Part shown: piece by piece, positions 5,980 through 7,891 of the stretch | How the letters are laid out: each line of letters starts with the position of its first letter | Numbering within the stretch: position 1 is the stretch's first letter | Assembly (NCBI GenBank): GCA_913054055.1 | Contig: CAJXIT010000161.1 | Coordinates: 1-7,891, forward strand | Reading direction: 5' to 3' | Origin: an uncultured Thalassolituus sp. | Lineage (GTDB): Bacteria; Pseudomonadota; Gammaproteobacteria; Pseudomonadales; Oceanobacteraceae | Length of the DNA: 7,891 bases | The notes under the pieces: generated by a model | Seen by the model: the letters and a program-made list of their open reading frames with translations, nothing else | Told to the model about the DNA's origin: nothing | Database searches by the model: none | Made by a program: the position numbers and the translations under genes

Positions 5980-6501
5980 ATGAATGGCTACCACATATCA
6001 CAAAAAATGATGCATTGGCTCAGCGCCTTATTTATCTTAAGCCTGTTTGCCTTAGGCGTTTGGATGAGAACATTGGACTATTATAGTGGTTGGTATCAAA
6101 CCGCCCCAGAGTTGCATAAAAGCTTTGGTATCATGCTAATCGGTATCATGATTTTAAGAAGCTACCTGCGATTAAAATTCCATACTCCTAAGCCTCTCAA
6201 TACACACCAAGCTTGGGAAGTGAAAACCGCTCATGTGACGCACATAGCCATGTATGCTTTGATCGCCATTATTTTAGTATCGGGCTACTTAATTGGCACC
6301 GCAGATAATCGAGGCATTGCTGTATTTGATGTATTTGATGTACCGCCATTATTTATCGCATTTGAAAATCAAGAAGACGTTGCAGGCTTTATTCATGAAT
6401 GGGCCGCATATTGTTTAATGGGGTTTATAGCACTTCATATTGCAGGGGCACTCAAACATCATTTAATTGATAAAGACAAAACACTAAAGCGCATGCTTTA
6501 A
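5980..6501 (+). CDS. Cytochrome b561 family protein
   Basis: This is a di-heme b-type cytochrome of the inner membrane (CybB/YceJ type), thought to move electrons from the quinone pool to periplasmic acceptors. The product is 173 residues with four membrane segments, near 13-30, 47-64, 87-106 and 139-158. The histidines expected to hold the hemes are visible: H12 in KMMHW, H46 in ELHKSFG, H139 in GFIHEW and H153 in ALHIAGALKHH. A strong GGAGG ribosome binding site lies seven bases before the ATG. The yceI-family gene follows after 42 bases with no terminator between, as in the E. coli yceJ-yceI operon. Residues 115-121 (VFDVFDV) are encoded by a small tandem DNA repeat in the loop before the last helix. 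Confidence 0.92.
   Translation: MNGYHISQKMMHWLSALFILSLFALGVWMRTLDYYSGWYQTAPELHKSFGIMLIGIMILRSYLRLKFHTPKPLNTHQAWEVKTAHVTHIAMYALIAIILVSGYLIGTADNRGIAVFDVFDVPPLFIAFENQEDVAGFIHEWAAYCLMGFIALHIAGALKHHLIDKDKTLKRML
6322..6339 (+). repeat. Two-copy 9-base tandem repeat inside the cytochrome gene
   Basis: GTATTTGAT occurs twice in direct tandem, followed by a partial third unit (GTA). It encodes VFDVFDV in the cytochrome b561 reading frame. The unit is three codons long, so gain or loss of a copy would keep the frame. It is probably a minor replication-slippage product. Confidence 0.7.
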
Positions 6502-6543
6502 CTAAAACTAAACGCAACAATTACCTTTAACCTAGGAGTTAAA

Positions 6544-7122
6544 ATGAAAAATATCATCAAAATCATCGGTGCATCTTTAGCACTTTCATTAAGCAGTGCT
6601 TTATTTGCAGCTGAAACATATCAGATCGATACAAAAGGCATGCATGCATCCATTGAATTTAAAATTAAACATCTAGGATACAGCTGGTTAAAAGGTCGTT
6701 TTAATGATTTTAGCGGCACCCTAACCTATGATGAAAAATCTCCAAGCGCATCATCTGTTGAAGTCACCATCAATACTAAAAGCGTGGACTCAAACCATGC
6801 TGAGCGAGACAAACATTTACGCGACAAAGATTTTCTAAATGTGAGCAAACACGCAACTGCAACATTTAAAAGCACCAAAGTTATAAGCAAAGGAAAAGGC
6901 AAGGCCGATATCATTGGCACATTAACACTAAATGGTGTGAGCAAGCCTGTGACCATTGATGCCACAGAAATTGGTGCGGGTAGCGACCCTTGGGGAGGCT
7001 ATCGCAGAGGCTTTGAAGGCACTACTGAAATTGCCCTGAAAGACTTTAATATTAATTTCAACCTAGGCCCAGCCTCAGAAAAAGTGTTACTTGAGCTGAA
7101 CATTGAAGGCATTCGCAAGTAA
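6544..7122 (+). CDS. YceI family periplasmic protein
   Basis: YceI proteins are secreted lipocalin-like beta-barrels that bind a polyisoprenoid or similar amphiphile. E. coli YceI is induced at high pH and osmotic stress. The 192-residue product starts with a classic signal peptide: MKNIIKIIG, a hydrophobic core to about residue 20, and cleavage near ALFA-A (22/23). The mature part shows the family blocks ASIEFKIKHLGYSWLKGRF (35-53), SVEVTINTKSVDSNHAERDKHLRDKDFLNV (71-100), ATATFKST (104-111) and TLTLNGVSKPVTID (126-139). A ribosome binding site, AGGAG, lies five bases before the ATG. It follows the cytochrome b561 gene in an apparent operon. Family members next to b561 cytochromes are often suspected of carrying a quinone-like or isoprenoid ligand for it, but that is inference here. 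A terminator follows. Confidence 0.95.
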   Translation: MKNIIKIIGASLALSLSSALFAAETYQIDTKGMHASIEFKIKHLGYSWLKGRFNDFSGTLTYDEKSPSASSVEVTINTKSVDSNHAERDKHLRDKDFLNVSKHATATFKSTKVISKGKGKADIIGTLTLNGVSKPVTIDATEIGAGSDPWGGYRRGFEGTTEIALKDFNINFNLGPASEKVLLELNIEGIRK

Positions 7123-7140
7123 ATATTGAAACATTGGCCC

Positions 7141-7176
7141 CATAAAAAAACGCCGATCATTCGGCGTTTTTTTATG
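7141..7176. terminator. Bidirectional terminator after the yceI gene
   Basis: This is a perfect 16-bp inverted repeat (CATAAAAAAACGCCGA at 7141-7156, its complement at 7161-7176) with a TCAT loop. The GC core CGCCGA/TCGGCG is flanked by seven A and seven T residues, so both strands give a stem plus U-run. It separates the plus-strand yceI gene from the convergent minus-strand transporter gene. Confidence 0.92.
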
Positions 7177-7209
7177 TTCGGCATTTAAGTCATGCTAGCC
7201 ATGGTAAGA

Positions 7210-7891
7210 CTATGCACTCACCTGAACAGGTACTTTGGTTTTTCGATTTAATACCCAGGCAAACAACGCCCCCGTAATAAACATAACAACGCTATAAGTC
7301 GTCGCGGCTATGGCCATTTCTGTGCTGTGCAATAACGTCAATGCAATCACAATGGCTAATGTGCCATTTTGAAAACCGACTTCAATACCAATGGCTTTAC
7401 TCTGAGCTTCATTAAGCTTGGCTAATTTTGCTGAACCGTAACCTACTACCATACAAATCACATTCAATAATAATGTTGCGGCACCCGCTTGCGCAAAATA
7501 GTTACCCATTTCCGCAATATTTTTAATACAAATGCCAACAACAATTAGAAATAGAAATACCACTGAGAAAATCTTGGCTGGTTTTTCTGCTTTTTCTGCA
7601 AAAACAGGCTTAAAGTGATTAATCACCATGCCAATAGAAATAGGGATAATGGTAATCACCACTAGCTGAATAATGGTCTTTTCACGGTTTGTCAGTACTT
7701 CTAAGGTTTCAGCGCTCTCGGTGGTTAAGTCTTGAGAAACTTCAACCTTACTCACTAAATGACGAAATACTTTGCTTAGCAAAGGTCTATCAAACCAAAG
7801 CTCATCGGCCAACATCTTGCGTAATCCGGTAAGCAATAGATCCATGCGCTCCTCAAGAAACAGTAAGCCACAAAAGCCGCCTAATAATGCT
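7210..7891 (-). CDS. BASS-family sodium symporter C-terminal half, atypical N-terminus, partial
   Basis: From about residue 56 (numbering from the ATG at 7843-7845) the protein matches the second half of bile acid:sodium symporter family transporters, which import organic acids with sodium. It contains KTIIQLVVITIIPISIGM, membrane segments near 60-77, 92-108, 120-137, 153-171 and 176-198, and the conserved EVGFQNGTLAIVIA (155-168), in which E155 and Q159 correspond to sodium ligands of ASBT homologues. Full-length members have about 290-320 residues with ten helices. The first five helices and their sodium ligands are missing here. In their place is a mostly hydrophilic, charged segment I do not recognise (residues 1-55). 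The frame remains open upstream to the window edge, adding a hydrophobic ALLGGFCGLLFLEER, so the ATG at 7845 (GAGGAG just upstream) may be internal. Possible explanations are a fusion, a deletion remnant, or an assembly joint. Confidence 0.7.
   Translation of the reverse strand, partial: ALLGGFCGLLFLEERMDLLLTGLRKMLADELWFDRPLLSKVFRHLVSKVEVSQDLTTESAETLEVLTNREKTIIQLVVITIIPISIGMVINHFKPVFAEKAEKPAKIFSVVFLFLIVVGICIKNIAEMGNYFAQAGAATLLLNVICMVVGYGSAKLAKLNEAQSKAIGIEVGFQNGTLAIVIALTLLHSTEMAIAATTYSVVMFITGALFAWVLNRKTKVPVQVSA

Overview
This window looks like chromosomal DNA from a moderately AT-rich, probably marine gammaproteobacterium of the Oceanospirillales/Pseudomonadales type. The main evidence is the minus-strand order rpsF, rpsR, membrane protein, rplI, dnaB. 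As I recall, Pseudomonas has this same order, with an uncharacterised membrane protein between rpsR and rplI. There is no priB between rpsF and rpsR, where enterobacteria carry it. The species assignment is inference.

Region 1 (22-3735, minus strand) is the housekeeping block. A good sigma70-like promoter (3730-3758) and a hairpin-rich leader precede rpsF (bS6). Next come rpsR (bS18), a polytopic YybS/DUF2232-like membrane protein and rplI (bL9). A rho-independent terminator (1514-1539) separates rplI from dnaB (replicative helicase), so dnaB probably also needs its own promoter.

Region 2 (3736-4058) is the divergent intergenic space. On the plus strand it holds a strong terminator (3913-3942) with no gene in front of it. 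It is preceded by an operator-like palindrome and a long imperfect hairpin, which together suggest a short unannotated transcript.

Region 3 (4059-7176) is accessory metabolism. It starts with a membrane-anchored serine hydrolase of the beta-lactamase/NylB fold (plus) and a small DUF962/Mpo1-like membrane protein (minus), which converge on a shared bidirectional terminator. Divergent from the latter is a two-gene plus-strand operon, cytochrome b561 plus a secreted YceI-family protein, which matches the E. coli yceJ-yceI pair. It ends in a 16-bp perfect inverted-repeat terminator shared with the last gene.

Region 4 (7210-7891, minus strand) holds the C-terminal half of a bile acid:sodium symporter (BASS) family protein. 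The sequence in front of it is not recognisable as the normal BASS N-terminal half, and the frame stays open to the window edge. This and the possible small RNA are the two oddities most worth checking. I see no mobile element, CRISPR array, tRNA or rRNA, and no convincing novel multi-gene system. Most of the window is ordinary conserved chromosome.
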